Assembly (NCBI RefSeq): GCF_036322625.1
Contig: NZ_AP027266.1
Location: forward strand, 1,987,001-2,051,000
Length of the DNA stretch: 64,000 nucleotides
Reading direction: 5' to 3'
From: Roseicyclus marinus
Lineage (GTDB): Bacteria > Pseudomonadota > Alphaproteobacteria > Rhodobacterales > Rhodobacteraceae
Position 1 is the first letter of the stretch, and each line of letters opens with the position of its first letter. Made by a program: the position numbers and the translations under genes. A model generated the notes under the pieces. That model saw only the letters and a program-made list of their open reading frames with translations, did no database searches and was not told the DNA's origin. Below are positions 17,417 through 25,924 of this stretch, in pieces.

Positions 17417-18931
17417 GACGCCGCCGTCGCGCGCCCGGGTCCAGCGGTAGAGCCAGACCGGCGTGGCGGGCGCACCGCCCGCATCGCGCAGGACAAGGCG
17501 CAGGTCGCAGCTATCGGCGGCCCCGGGCGTCAGGAGAAAGGTGACGCGCGTCCCCCGCCCCTCGGGCAGGGCAAAGACGCTTGCGCCCGACACCTCGCCC
17601 GGGGTCGCCGAGAGATCGGCCACGAGCGCCTCGGGGGGGCCTGCGAAATCCACGACGAAACGGCGCGTGCCGGGGCGGTCATGTTCGCGGCCGCTGCGGC
17701 TTTGGCGGAGCGGCATCAGCGCGTCGGCCCCCGGATCGCGGCGGGTCCATGTCAGGCGATAGGCGAAGCGGTGTTCGCTGCCTGCGGCAAGCGGGACCTC
17801 GGGTCGCCAGAAGGCGACGATATTGTCCATGAATTCGTCGCCCGTGGGAATTTCGACGAGGATCACCGCCCCCCTGCCCCAATCCTCCTGCGGTTCGACC
17901 GTGGCGGAGGGGCGGTCGTGGTAGCGCGCCTCGCTGTCCTCGAAATCCTCGAAGGCGCGGGGCGTCTGCCAGAGGCCAAAGGCGCGCGGCCCGTCATCTT
18001 GCAGGGCGCTGGTTTCGACGCGGGCGGGGTTGGCGATGGGACGCCAGAGCGTTTCGCCCGCACCGTTGCGCACCATCAGCACGTCGCTGTCATGGACGCG
18101 GGGGCGGAAATCATCGGAGACGGCGGCGCGCATCGGCCCCTTGAGATACATGGAGGTGAGCGGCGCCACGCCGATATCGGCGATCTCGCGCCGGGGCAGG
18201 ATCGTGACGGCCATGTCCATCACCGTATCCGCGCCCGGGCGCAGGATCATGTCGACATGGCCCGCGAGCGAGGGGCTGTCGATCACCGCCTCGAGCCGGA
18301 TCGTGCCTGCCACGGGCGGATGGAGGCGCAGGTGGGTGAAGCGGGGGAATTCCTCGGGGACGGGGCCGCCGGTGCCCAGCGCCACGGCACGGGCCGACAG
18401 CCCATAGGCCATGGCGCGGCCAATGGCGCGGAAATAGCTGGCACCCTGCACCACCAGGACCTCGTCCAGCACATCGGGCGCGTTCAGCGGATGGCGCAGG
18501 CGCAGGCCGGAAAAGCCCGCGCCGGGCGCGGTGTCGGGGATCGTGTCGAAATAGCGTTCGTGGAAATCGAAGAGATCGGGGGTCAGGTCGATGCTGCGGA
18601 ACCCGGTATCCGACGGCAGGTCGATGGACACGGGATCGGGAAAGAAAAGCCCGGGGGGCAGCAGGTCGACGGCGTAATCCGCGCCGAGCGGCAACATCGC
18701 GGCGCGCCCCGCCACGGGGCGGATCGCGCGGTAGCTGTCATAGGTGAGCCCGGCAAAGGGCGGCGGCAGATCGCCGGTCGGCGCGACATAGGCCTGGGCG
18801 GCCAGCGCCCGCGCGGCCTCGATCAGGGTCTGGCCGGGGGCTAGGGCGGGGGTCTGGGCCGACAGGCGCAGGCCGGGGGTGAGCGCTGCGGCGGCAAGCG
18901 CCCCCCCCAGAAGATCGCGGCGGCGCATCAT
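17414..18931 (-). CDS. opgG: Periplasmic glucan biosynthesis protein (OpgG/OpgD family)
   Basis: A 505-residue exported protein of the MdoG family, which shapes or transfers osmoregulated periplasmic glucans. The N-terminus MMRRRDLLGGALAAAA followed by LRLSAQ looks like a Tat signal, as in E. coli OpgD. Family segments include FPDPVSIDLPSD and the C-terminal WTRRDP region. Start ATG 18931 overlaps the TGA of opgH. Length matches the family (about 510). Whether it behaves as OpgG or OpgD is not decidable here. Confidence 0.88.
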   Translation of the reverse strand: MMRRRDLLGGALAAAALTPGLRLSAQTPALAPGQTLIEAARALAAQAYVAPTGDLPPPFAGLTYDSYRAIRPVAGRAAMLPLGADYAVDLLPPGLFFPDPVSIDLPSDTGFRSIDLTPDLFDFHERYFDTIPDTAPGAGFSGLRLRHPLNAPDVLDEVLVVQGASYFRAIGRAMAYGLSARAVALGTGGPVPEEFPRFTHLRLHPPVAGTIRLEAVIDSPSLAGHVDMILRPGADTVMDMAVTILPRREIADIGVAPLTSMYLKGPMRAAVSDDFRPRVHDSDVLMVRNGAGETLWRPIANPARVETSALQDDGPRAFGLWQTPRAFEDFEDSEARYHDRPSATVEPQEDWGRGAVILVEIPTGDEFMDNIVAFWRPEVPLAAGSEHRFAYRLTWTRRDPGADALMPLRQSRSGREHDRPGTRRFVVDFAGPPEALVADLSATPGEVSGASVFALPEGRGTRVTFLLTPGAADSCDLRLVLRDAGGAPATPVWLYRWTRARDGGV

Positions 18932-20499
18932 GCCCCCGCATCCAGCGCGCGCAAGAGGATCGGGGCCGCAAGCAAAGGGGCCGCGATGGGCAGGAGCCAG
19001 ACGAGGCCCGCGACCGGGCCGGTCGAGACCGCGAGCAGGACAAGCCCGAGACCCGCAGCGAGTTCGGGCAGGCCCCTGGGCAGGGCGCGCGCGGGGCGGT
19101 CCGATTTCCATCCGCAATCGCGCCTCATCAGCACGGAGGCCACCGCGCCCGTCTGGCGGATCATCACGAGGGGGGCGATCAGCGTCGACAGGAGCAATTC
19201 GGCGGCAGAGGCGCGCAGGATGACCCTGCGCCGCGCGGGCCTGCGGGCGCGGATCACGAGCGCGCCCATCGCGCAGAGCTTGGGCAGGATCAGCACCAAA
19301 GCGATCAGAAGGAAGGGCAAGGCGCCCTGCACGCTGACCGCGCCGGACGCGATCATCCCCACGAGCGCAAGCCAGATCGGGGCCGCCAGATAGCCCATGA
19401 TGCCGGAGGCGAAATGCAGGCGGCTGAGGGGGGCCAGGCCAGGTTCGGCCAGAAGGCGCAGGTGTTGCAGGTTGCCCTGGCACCAACGGCGGTCGCGCTT
19501 GTGGAATTCGGCGAGCGTCTGGGGGCCATCCTCGGCGCTGCCCCGGGTGTCGGGATCGAGCACGACCGCCCAGCCCGCGCGGCGGATCCAGGCGGCTTCG
19601 ACGAAATCATGGCTCAGCGGTGCACCGCCGAAGGGCGCGGGGCCGGACAGGATCGGCAGATCGCAGGCCGCGCGGAAGGCCGCGACGCGCATGATCGCGT
19701 TATGGCCCCAGTAATTGCCGGTCCTGCCCGCCCAGGCCGCCATGCCGCGCCCGAAATTGGGCGCAAGCAGCCGGACCGACAGGCGCTGGTAGCGGCCGAA
19801 GCGGCTTTTGCCCGGAACAAGGGTCATGCCGGCCTGAACAAGGCCCAGGCGCGGCTGGGTCTCGATCCGGTGGATGAGGGCGCGCAGGCGGTGGGCGCTC
19901 ATCTTGCTGTCGGCGTCGAGCACGGCCATGTAGGCGAAATCCGCGCCATGGGCGGCCAGCCAATCGGCGATATTGCCGGGTTTGCGGCCGGTGTTGGCGG
20001 GGCGGCGGCGGTAGTGCAGCGCGCGCGCCGCGCGCAGATCGGCAAGGGCTGTTTCCTCGGCCAGGATGCGCTCCGCCCCCGATGTGTCGGACAGGACGAA
20101 GATCGCCACGCTCTGCGCGAGCCCGAGCCGGTCGAGACCGCGGCGCAGATCGGCCAGGGCGGTGGCGACCTTGTCGGCGGGTTCACCGCAAAGCGTGAGC
20201 AAGATGGCGGTCCTGCCCTGTGGCTGCCAGCCCTCGGGCGGGGCCGCTGTCGGGGCGCGCGGTTGCACGAGGCCCAGGATCGCCGTTGCCGCGCCCCCCG
20301 AGATCCAGAGCGCGCTGAGCGTGACGAGGATCATGGCCGCGACGGATGCGGGGGTCCAGTCGGCGATGGCCAGCGCCACGGCTGTGGCGATGCCCCCGGC
20401 CATCCCCGCCGTCAGCGCCACGAAGGCCCGGAAGTGCCAGTTCCGCCCCATGGGGCGCGGTCCGATGAACGGTCCGATATGGCTTTCGGCGAGGGACAT
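18928..20499 (-). CDS. opgH: Glucan biosynthesis glucosyltransferase (OpgH-like, short form)
   Basis: A 523-residue inner-membrane family-2 glycosyltransferase that would polymerise the glucan backbone from UDP-glucose. It shows two N-terminal helices, the DxD-type VLDADSKMS motif, RDRRWCQGN (the acceptor motif) and several C-terminal helices. It is clearly shorter than E. coli OpgH (about 850 residues), lacking most of the long N-terminal and C-terminal extensions. The start is chosen at ATG 20499; an in-frame ATG at 20565 is possible. It is coupled to opgG. Confidence 0.87.
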   Translation of the reverse strand: MSLAESHIGPFIGPRPMGRNWHFRAFVALTAGMAGGIATAVALAIADWTPASVAAMILVTLSALWISGGAATAILGLVQPRAPTAAPPEGWQPQGRTAILLTLCGEPADKVATALADLRRGLDRLGLAQSVAIFVLSDTSGAERILAEETALADLRAARALHYRRRPANTGRKPGNIADWLAAHGADFAYMAVLDADSKMSAHRLRALIHRIETQPRLGLVQAGMTLVPGKSRFGRYQRLSVRLLAPNFGRGMAAWAGRTGNYWGHNAIMRVAAFRAACDLPILSGPAPFGGAPLSHDFVEAAWIRRAGWAVVLDPDTRGSAEDGPQTLAEFHKRDRRWCQGNLQHLRLLAEPGLAPLSRLHFASGIMGYLAAPIWLALVGMIASGAVSVQGALPFLLIALVLILPKLCAMGALVIRARRPARRRVILRASAAELLLSTLIAPLVMIRQTGAVASVLMRRDCGWKSDRPARALPRGLPELAAGLGLVLLAVSTGPVAGLVWLLPIAAPLLAAPILLRALDAGA

Positions 20500-20597
20500 G
20501 ATGGGGGTCGGCCTTTCGTGCTGAAGGTGGAGGAAGCAGGCGCGATCAGCGCTGCGCCGCGGCATCTACACCGCCCGCAAGGCTTTGCAAGGGCGCC

Positions 20598-21149
20598 CTA
20601 GCGAAGCCCGCCGCCAAAGGGGGGCCAGATGCGCGAAAACACGCCATCGCGCTTCACGATGCCGTGATGACAGGCGGCGGCGACATGCAGGCAGATCAGG
20701 GCGGCGAGTGTCAGGCTCGCCCCGTAATGGATCATCTTGGCCAGTTCGGCCAAGGCGTCGGAGCGCGGCACGAGGCCCGGCAGGCCCAGCGCATCGAGGC
20801 TTTCGATCGGGAAACCGCCCGCCCGCACGCGGACATAGCCCGCGACGGGCACGAGGATCAGCAGGACATACAGCGCGAGGTGGCTGGCACCGGCGGCGCG
20901 CGCCTGAACCGGCGACAGGCTTGCAGGCAAGGGCGGCGGGCTGTTGCGCAGGCGGACCAGAAGGCGCAGCACCACCAGAAGGATGAGCAGAACGCCGATG
21001 TTCTTGTGGAAAATGAACAGGCTGTTCTGGAGCGCGCGGTCGAGGCCCGGCTGGACCATGACAAGCCCCGCCGGGATGGTCGCAAGCACCAGGCCCGCCA
21101 TGGTCCAGTGGAGCAGGCGGGCGGGCGCGGAATATCGGCGGCTCGACAT
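20598..21149 (-). CDS. Cytochrome b561
   Basis: A 183-residue membrane protein with four predicted helices carrying the b561 heme-ligand histidines: LLHWT in helix 1, FHKNIG in helix 2, HLALYVLL in helix 3, and CLHVAAACHH in helix 4. It would bind two b-type hemes and pass electrons between quinol and a periplasmic acceptor. Its link to the upstream opg genes is probably only positional. A second b561 gene lies at 35596. Confidence 0.88.
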   Translation of the reverse strand: MSSRRYSAPARLLHWTMAGLVLATIPAGLVMVQPGLDRALQNSLFIFHKNIGVLLILLVVLRLLVRLRNSPPPLPASLSPVQARAAGASHLALYVLLILVPVAGYVRVRAGGFPIESLDALGLPGLVPRSDALAELAKMIHYGASLTLAALICLHVAAACHHGIVKRDGVFSRIWPPFGGGLR

Positions 21150-21251
21150 CGACAGGGCCCCTTTCCCGACATCGAGCTAGAGCGAGGCAGGGGCGGTTCA
21201 AGCAATGTGACAGGCGCTTGACAGTCCATGCGGCGCGCTAGACTCGGAGCC

Positions 21252-21986
21252 ATGAGCGATATCGACCCCGCCCTGCCACCCTTTGCCCGGGCCCTGCTGC
21301 CCGATCTGCACCGCAGCTTTCTGCGGGCGGCTGCGGGCGGTGTCGTGCTGGTGCTGGCGGCGGGGATCGCGCTGGTGGGCGGGCACCCCGCGCTCTGGTT
21401 CGCGCTGGCGGGATATGGGGTCGGCGTGGCGCTGAGCCTTGTGCTGATGCGGCGGGGCTATCCGCATGGGCGGCTTGGGCTGTGCAACCGCGTGACGCTG
21501 GCGCGGTTGGCGCTGACGGCGGCCTTGCTCGCCCCCTTGGCGGGGGACGTGGCCGTGGCATGGGCGGTGCCGGTGGTCGCTCTTTTGGCGCTGTCGCTGG
21601 ACGGGCTGGATGGATGGCTGGCGCGGCGGGAGGGGTTGAGTTCCGGCTTCGGGGCGAGGTTCGACATGGAAGTCGACAGCGCGCTGGCCCTGATCCTTGC
21701 GCTCAACGCCATGGCGGCGGGAAGCGCGGGCGCGATCGTGCTGCTGATCGGCGTGCCGCGCTATGCCTTTGCCGCGGCGGGGCTGGCGGCGCCCTGGCTG
21801 GACGGGCCGCTGCCCGAAAGGTTCAGTCGCAAGGCCGTCTGCGTCGCGCAGATCGCCACCTTGATCGCGCTGCAACTGCCGCCGGTCACCCCGGAATTCG
21901 GCAATCCGCTGGTCGCGGTCGTGGCGCTGATGCTGGCCTGGTCCTTTGGCAAGGACATCTTGTGGCTGCGCAGGGCGCGCGCGTGA
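21252..21986 (+). CDS. CDP-alcohol phosphatidyltransferase family protein
   Basis: A 244-residue integral membrane enzyme. The complete signature D-x2-D-G-x2-A-R...G-x3-D-x3-D is present, with Asp117, Asp120, Gly121, Ala124, Arg125, Gly134, Asp138 and Asp142. The family transfers a phospho-group from a CDP-linked lipid to an alcohol. PgsA, PssA and phosphatidylcholine synthase are members, but this sequence does not obviously match a housekeeping one. Start ATG 21252 is chosen over 21228. Its TGA overlaps the GTG of the next gene. Confidence 0.85.
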   Translation: MSDIDPALPPFARALLPDLHRSFLRAAAGGVVLVLAAGIALVGGHPALWFALAGYGVGVALSLVLMRRGYPHGRLGLCNRVTLARLALTAALLAPLAGDVAVAWAVPVVALLALSLDGLDGWLARREGLSSGFGARFDMEVDSALALILALNAMAAGSAGAIVLLIGVPRYAFAAAGLAAPWLDGPLPERFSRKAVCVAQIATLIALQLPPVTPEFGNPLVAVVALMLAWSFGKDILWLRRARA

Positions 21987-23626
21987 TCCCGCCCCGGCTG
22001 CGCCCTGCCCTGCGTCTGGTGCTGGCGGCGCTTGTGCTGCACCTGGTGCTGATCCAGCCCAACCATCCGGCGGCGATGACATGGGGCGCGCTGGTCCTGT
22101 TTCCGCTGGAATTGCCGGTGATCGTGCTGGGGCTGATGGCCATCGGGCCGGGGCGCTGGGGGCGCGCCTTGCGCGCGCTGCTGGTCGCGGCGCTGGTCGT
22201 GATCGCAACGCTGAAGGCTGCCGATTTCGCGATGTTCACGGCGCTGGCGCGCGGGTTCAACCCGGTGGCGGACATGGCGCTGGTCGAGGCGGGATTGCGG
22301 CTGTTGACGGGGGCCATCGGCTTGGCCGCGACGGTTCTGGCCGGTATCGCGGCGCTTGTCGCGGTGGGGCTCGTCGCGTGGCTGTTGTGGTGGGCGAGCG
22401 GGGTCTGGGCCGGGGTGGCGGTCGCAAGGCCCGCCCTGCGCGGGGGATTGGCCGCGATGGGCATTCTGGCCGCAGGGGTCGCCAGCGCCGAGATCGGGGC
22501 CGCGATGGGGCGCTGGTCCCTGCCCTTCGATCCGCCGGGCGCGGCCTTTACCGCGCGGGTCGGGGTGGAACGCTGGCAGAGCGGGCGCGCCACGCTGGCC
22601 GATCTGCGCGCCTTCGAGGCGGCGGCGGCGCAAGACCCCTGGGCCGGGACCGGGCGGCGGCTCGATCTGATCGACCGGGACGTGATTGTCGTTTTCGTGG
22701 AAAGCTATGGGCGCACGAGCCTTGATACGCCGTTCTTTGCCGGGCTGCATCGCGCCACGCTGGAGGCGGGCGAGGCCGATCTGGCGGCGCGGGGGCTGGC
22801 CATGGCGTCGGGGCTTGTCGCCTCGCCCACGCGGGGCGGGCAAAGCTGGCTGGCGCATGCCACGCTGGCCAACGGGCTTTGGATCGATGGGCAGACGCGA
22901 TACGGGGCGGCGCTGGCATCGGGGCGGCAGACGCTGTTCCACCTGGCGCGGGATGCGGGGTTTCACACCGCCGCCGTGATGCCGCAGATCACGCTCGACT
23001 GGCCCGAAAGCGCGGTGATGGGGTTCGAGACGGTGCTGGCGGCGGCCGATCTTGGCTATGGGGGGCGCAATTTCAACTGGGTGACGATGCCCGACCAGTT
23101 CACCTATGCCGCCATGGACCGCCTGCTCGGCGACAGCCGCGAGGACGCGCGGCACCTGTTCGTGCAGGTGGCGACAGGCTCGTCCCATGCGCCCTGGGTC
23201 CCGGTGCCCGAAATGGTGGATTGGGACGAGATCGGGGATGGGCGCATCTTTGACGAGATGGCGGCGGCGGGCGATCCGCCGGACGTGGTCTGGCGCGACC
23301 GGGACCGGGTCAGGGCGCAATACCGGCTGGCGGTCGATTATGCGCTGCAAGCGGTGCTGGGCTATGCCGCGCGCCATGCCGAGGACCCGCCGTTGATGAT
23401 CGTGCTGGGGGATCACCAGGCGGCGGGCTTCGTCGCGCTGGACGAGCGCCCCGATGTGCCGATCCATGTCATAGGCCCTGCGCATCTGGTGGCGCGGGCG
23501 GCCGAATGGGGCCTGTCGCCGGGATTGCTGCCGCAAGATGACCTGCAGGTGATCCCCATGGACCGGTTGCGGGACCTGATCCTCGGGGCCTTCAGCAGCG
23601 TCGGTCCCGAGGCGGCGGATAGCTGA
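21983..23626 (+). CDS. Membrane-anchored alkaline-phosphatase-superfamily enzyme (sulfatase/phosphoglycerol-transferase-like)
   Basis: A 547-residue protein with about five N-terminal helices (to residue 170) and a large extracytoplasmic domain. The GTG start at 21983 overlaps the preceding TGA (GTGA). Superfamily hallmarks are VVFVESYG at 236-243, a nucleophile-region segment SPTRGGQSW (281-289, with Thr283 or Ser288 as candidate) and VLGDHQ near 475 for metal binding. This layout resembles LtaS and OpgB, which move phosphoglycerol from lipid to glycans. Proximity to opgGH makes a glucan-decorating role attractive but unproven. Confidence 0.7.
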   Translation: MIPPRLRPALRLVLAALVLHLVLIQPNHPAAMTWGALVLFPLELPVIVLGLMAIGPGRWGRALRALLVAALVVIATLKAADFAMFTALARGFNPVADMALVEAGLRLLTGAIGLAATVLAGIAALVAVGLVAWLLWWASGVWAGVAVARPALRGGLAAMGILAAGVASAEIGAAMGRWSLPFDPPGAAFTARVGVERWQSGRATLADLRAFEAAAAQDPWAGTGRRLDLIDRDVIVVFVESYGRTSLDTPFFAGLHRATLEAGEADLAARGLAMASGLVASPTRGGQSWLAHATLANGLWIDGQTRYGAALASGRQTLFHLARDAGFHTAAVMPQITLDWPESAVMGFETVLAAADLGYGGRNFNWVTMPDQFTYAAMDRLLGDSREDARHLFVQVATGSSHAPWVPVPEMVDWDEIGDGRIFDEMAAAGDPPDVVWRDRDRVRAQYRLAVDYALQAVLGYAARHAEDPPLMIVLGDHQAAGFVALDERPDVPIHVIGPAHLVARAAEWGLSPGLLPQDDLQVIPMDRLRDLILGAFSSVGPEAADS

Positions 23627-23629
23627 GCG

Positions 23630-24574
23630 ATGGCGGGCACGCATCCCTTGGGCAAGGGCCTGATCCGCGTGATGCAGGGGGGCGTGGCGGCGGGTCTTTT
23701 GGTGTGGCTTTGGCACGCCGCCGACGGGGCTGAGGCGATGCGGCGTCTGGCCGGGGCGCAGGCGGGCTGGCTTTTGGCGGCGCTTGCAGCGCTGAGTGCG
23801 CAGATCGTGCTGTCGGCGCTGCGCTGGCGGCTGACGGCGGCCCGGCTGGGGATCGCCATCGACGGGGCGACGGCGGTTCGGGAATATTACCTGTCGCAGA
23901 TCGTCAACCAGGCCCTGCCGGGGGGCGTTCTGGGGGATGCGGGCCGCGCGGTCAGGGCACGGGCGCAGGCGGGGCTTTTGGCCTCGGGTCAGGCGGTGGT
24001 GTTCGAGCGGCTGGCCGGGCAGATCGCCATCTTTGCGCTGTTGGCGGTGGCTTTTGGCGCGACGCTGGCGGTGCCGGGCGGCCTGGACTGGCCGGATTGG
24101 GCGATCTGGCCGGTGGCGGCGCTGATCGGCACAGGGCTTGGCCTGCCGCTGATCCTGTGGGGGGCTGCGCGGATCGTGCGGGGGCGGATGGGCCGGATGC
24201 TGACGCGGCTTGGGGACGGGCTGCACCTGTGTCTTTTCGCGCGCGAGGTGCGGGGACGGCAGGCGCTGCTCAGCATCGGGACGGCACTGGCCAATGTGGC
24301 GGGCTTTGCCTTTTGCGCGGAGGCGGTGGGGGCGCCCATCCCCGTGGCCGCGGCGCTGGCGCTGGTGCCGGTCATCCTGTGCGCCATGGTGGTGCCGCTG
24401 ACGATCGGGGGATGGGGTCTGCGCGAGGGGGCGGCGGCGGCGTTCTTGCCGCTTGCGGGACTGAGCCCGGCGGAGGCCATGGCCGCGAGCATCGCCTTTG
24501 GCCTCGTGTTCCTGGCCGCGAGCCTGCCCGGTCTTTTGGTCGTGGTGGGCGGGGGGCTGCGCCGCGCGGCGTGA
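23630..24574 (+). CDS. Lysylphosphatidylglycerol synthase transmembrane-domain family protein
   Basis: A 314-residue polytopic membrane protein (about eight helices) of the LPG_synthase_TM (UPF0104/AglD-like) family. It has the typical segments QALPGGVLGDAGRAVRA and IGGWGLREGAAA. Members act as, or are suspected to be, flippases for phospholipid or polyprenyl-linked substrates. It starts 3 bp after the alkaline-phosphatase-like gene and so is the third gene of that operon. No cytoplasmic aminoacyl-transferase domain is attached. Confidence 0.82.
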   Translation: MAGTHPLGKGLIRVMQGGVAAGLLVWLWHAADGAEAMRRLAGAQAGWLLAALAALSAQIVLSALRWRLTAARLGIAIDGATAVREYYLSQIVNQALPGGVLGDAGRAVRARAQAGLLASGQAVVFERLAGQIAIFALLAVAFGATLAVPGGLDWPDWAIWPVAALIGTGLGLPLILWGAARIVRGRMGRMLTRLGDGLHLCLFAREVRGRQALLSIGTALANVAGFAFCAEAVGAPIPVAAALALVPVILCAMVVPLTIGGWGLREGAAAAFLPLAGLSPAEAMAASIAFGLVFLAASLPGLLVVVGGGLRRAA

Positions 24575-24976
24575 CCGAGCCGGGCCTGTGGCAGAATCAC
24601 CGTGCCGGGGGCGATTTGTGCGAAGGGCGCTTGCAACCCGATCTTGCCGCCGTCCTGACTGCCCGAAATTGAGGCAACGGGCAAAAGCGGCGGCTGGGCC
24701 CATGTTGCGCGCTTGGTCGGAGGTCACATCGGGCGCAATGTGGACCCATCGGTCGTGGGATGTTTCTCCTCCCTTCCTTACCATCCCGGTCGGTCGATGT
24801 GAAAACCCTGCTGGCGGCCCGCCTCCTCGTCTCTCTTCCACATGGTCGGGTCGCCAGCTTTTTACCCCGTTCAAATCGCAGGTGGATGCCCGAACCGCGC
24901 CGCAATGCCGGACCGGAATTGCCATGCTCTGCCCGCAGGCTCGAAGCGTCTTGCGGCACGAGAAAGGGCAAGGACC
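24575..24976. other. 402-bp gap without a recognised gene
   Basis: No ORF here shows family motifs. On the minus strand, about 40 codons from ATG 24684 give a hydrophobic stretch (LQAPFAQIAPGTV) that may be a gene remnant or chance. The right end holds the probable promoter and ribosome-binding site (AAGGA at 24970) of the first DWASI small protein. Confidence 0.4.
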
Positions 24977-25072
24977 ATGGAACATCCCCCCACCCCCGCA
25001 CAAGCGCCCGCGCCTGCACCGACAGGAGACAGGCCCGCGCCGGTGCGCTATGACGATTGGGCGAGCATCTGA
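24977..25072 (+). CDS. Small Pro-rich protein ending in DWASI (31 residues)
   Basis: A 31-codon ORF from ATG 24977, with AAGGA just before it. The protein is rich in Pro and Ala and ends ...RYDDWASI. A second small protein at 25684 ends ...KQITDWASI, and the codons for the shared pentapeptide differ only at synonymous third positions. This suggests selection on the peptide. It ends 12 bp before the TfoX-C-like gene, so the two are probably co-transcribed. No homologue is recognised and the function is unknown. It may be a peptide tag or an interaction motif. Confidence 0.55.
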   Translation: MEHPPTPAQAPAPAPTGDRPAPVRYDDWASI

Positions 25073-25084
25073 GCGGATTCCTGC

Positions 25085-25444
25085 ATGACCGAGCCAGACC
25101 CCGGCCCCGAGGGAGCGGACCCCGTCACGGTGATCCGCAACATCGGCCCGGCGCAGGCCGAGCAAATGGCGCGCGCGGGCATCACGAGCGCCGGGGCGCT
25201 GCGCAAGATGGGGGCCGATGCCGCCTATCGCGCCATGCTGCGGACCGGGACCGAGCCGCATTTCATCGCCTATTACGTGCTGCACATGGCCCTGCAGGGG
25301 CGACCGTGGAACGATTGCAAGGGCGCGGAGAAAGCCGCGCTGCGCGCCAAGTTCGACGCGCTGAAGGCGGAGATCGCGGGCGCGTCGGGGGATGCGGGGA
25401 TCGAACGCCTGCTGGACCAGATCGGCACGGGCCTGCGCCGCTGA
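25085..25444 (+). CDS. TfoX C-terminal-domain protein
   Basis: A 119-residue protein matching the TfoX C-terminal, helix-hairpin-helix-like domain. It begins VTVIRNIGPAQAEQMARAGI, followed by LRKMGADAAYRAM and the late ALQGRPWNDC segment. The N-terminal TfoX domain of gammaproteobacterial competence regulators is absent, as is common in Rhodobacterales. DNA binding is possible but not shown. It sits between the two DWASI small proteins on the same strand. Confidence 0.75.
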   Translation: MTEPDPGPEGADPVTVIRNIGPAQAEQMARAGITSAGALRKMGADAAYRAMLRTGTEPHFIAYYVLHMALQGRPWNDCKGAEKAALRAKFDALKAEIAGASGDAGIERLLDQIGTGLRR

Positions 25445-25683
25445 CCCCGCGCGGGCATCAGGCATTTGCCTGCGGCTGCGGGGCGACAGGCTTTCGAGGG
25501 GCAAAGGGGCGGGTCATTCCGGCGGAGACGAGCGAGCTTTTGCCGAAAGGCCAGGATCGGAGGCGCAAGGACCCGGTGGGCGCGAGATTCGCGCTTGACG
25601 AAAGGGGGCGCTTGGGATCAATCGCGCGCCATCCTGCCGCAGCGGCGGGATCGAGCAGACCGACCTCAACCAGGCACACCCCC

Positions 25684-25851
25684 ATGACCCCCAATTCGAC
25701 CAACACACAATTCGGCACGATGCAGCCCGGCCAACAGCAAGGCCAGACCGGCACGGCAGCGCCCCAGCAGACCGGGCAACACGGCATGCCCGCGCAAATG
25801 CAGCAATCCGGCCAGGCGCCCAAGCAGATCACCGACTGGGCCAGCATCTGA
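25684..25851 (+). CDS. Small Gln-rich protein ending in DWASI (55 residues)
   Basis: A 55-codon ORF from ATG 25684, with a low-complexity Gln/Gly/Thr/Met-rich body and the C-terminus KQITDWASI. No strong ribosome-binding site is visible. The frame is open upstream, but no closer ATG exists. The composition suggests an intrinsically disordered peptide. The C-terminal pentapeptide is shared with the 24977 ORF. A good hairpin terminator follows 16 bp after the stop, supporting a real transcript end here. Confidence 0.55.
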   Translation: MTPNSTNTQFGTMQPGQQQGQTGTAAPQQTGQHGMPAQMQQSGQAPKQITDWASI

Positions 25852-25867
25852 GATCATGAAACGGAAA

Positions 25868-25894
25868 GGGGCGGGATGATGCCCATCCCGCCCC
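25868..25894. terminator. Rho-independent-type hairpin between convergent genes
   Basis: A perfect 10-bp stem GGGGCGGGAT/ATCCCGCCCC with a 7-nt loop. On the minus strand the stem is followed by TTTCCG. It lies between the DWASI small protein and the convergent response regulator and probably serves both. Confidence 0.7.
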
Positions 25895-25924
25895 TTGCCG
25901 CATCAAGTGCGTATGTGCCGCCGG

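Noticed and set aside
21761-25504. A 1247-codon open frame on the minus strand
   Set aside because: It is Arg/Pro/Gln-rich without domains and lies antisense to three well-supported genes. Such frames are common in GC-rich DNA.
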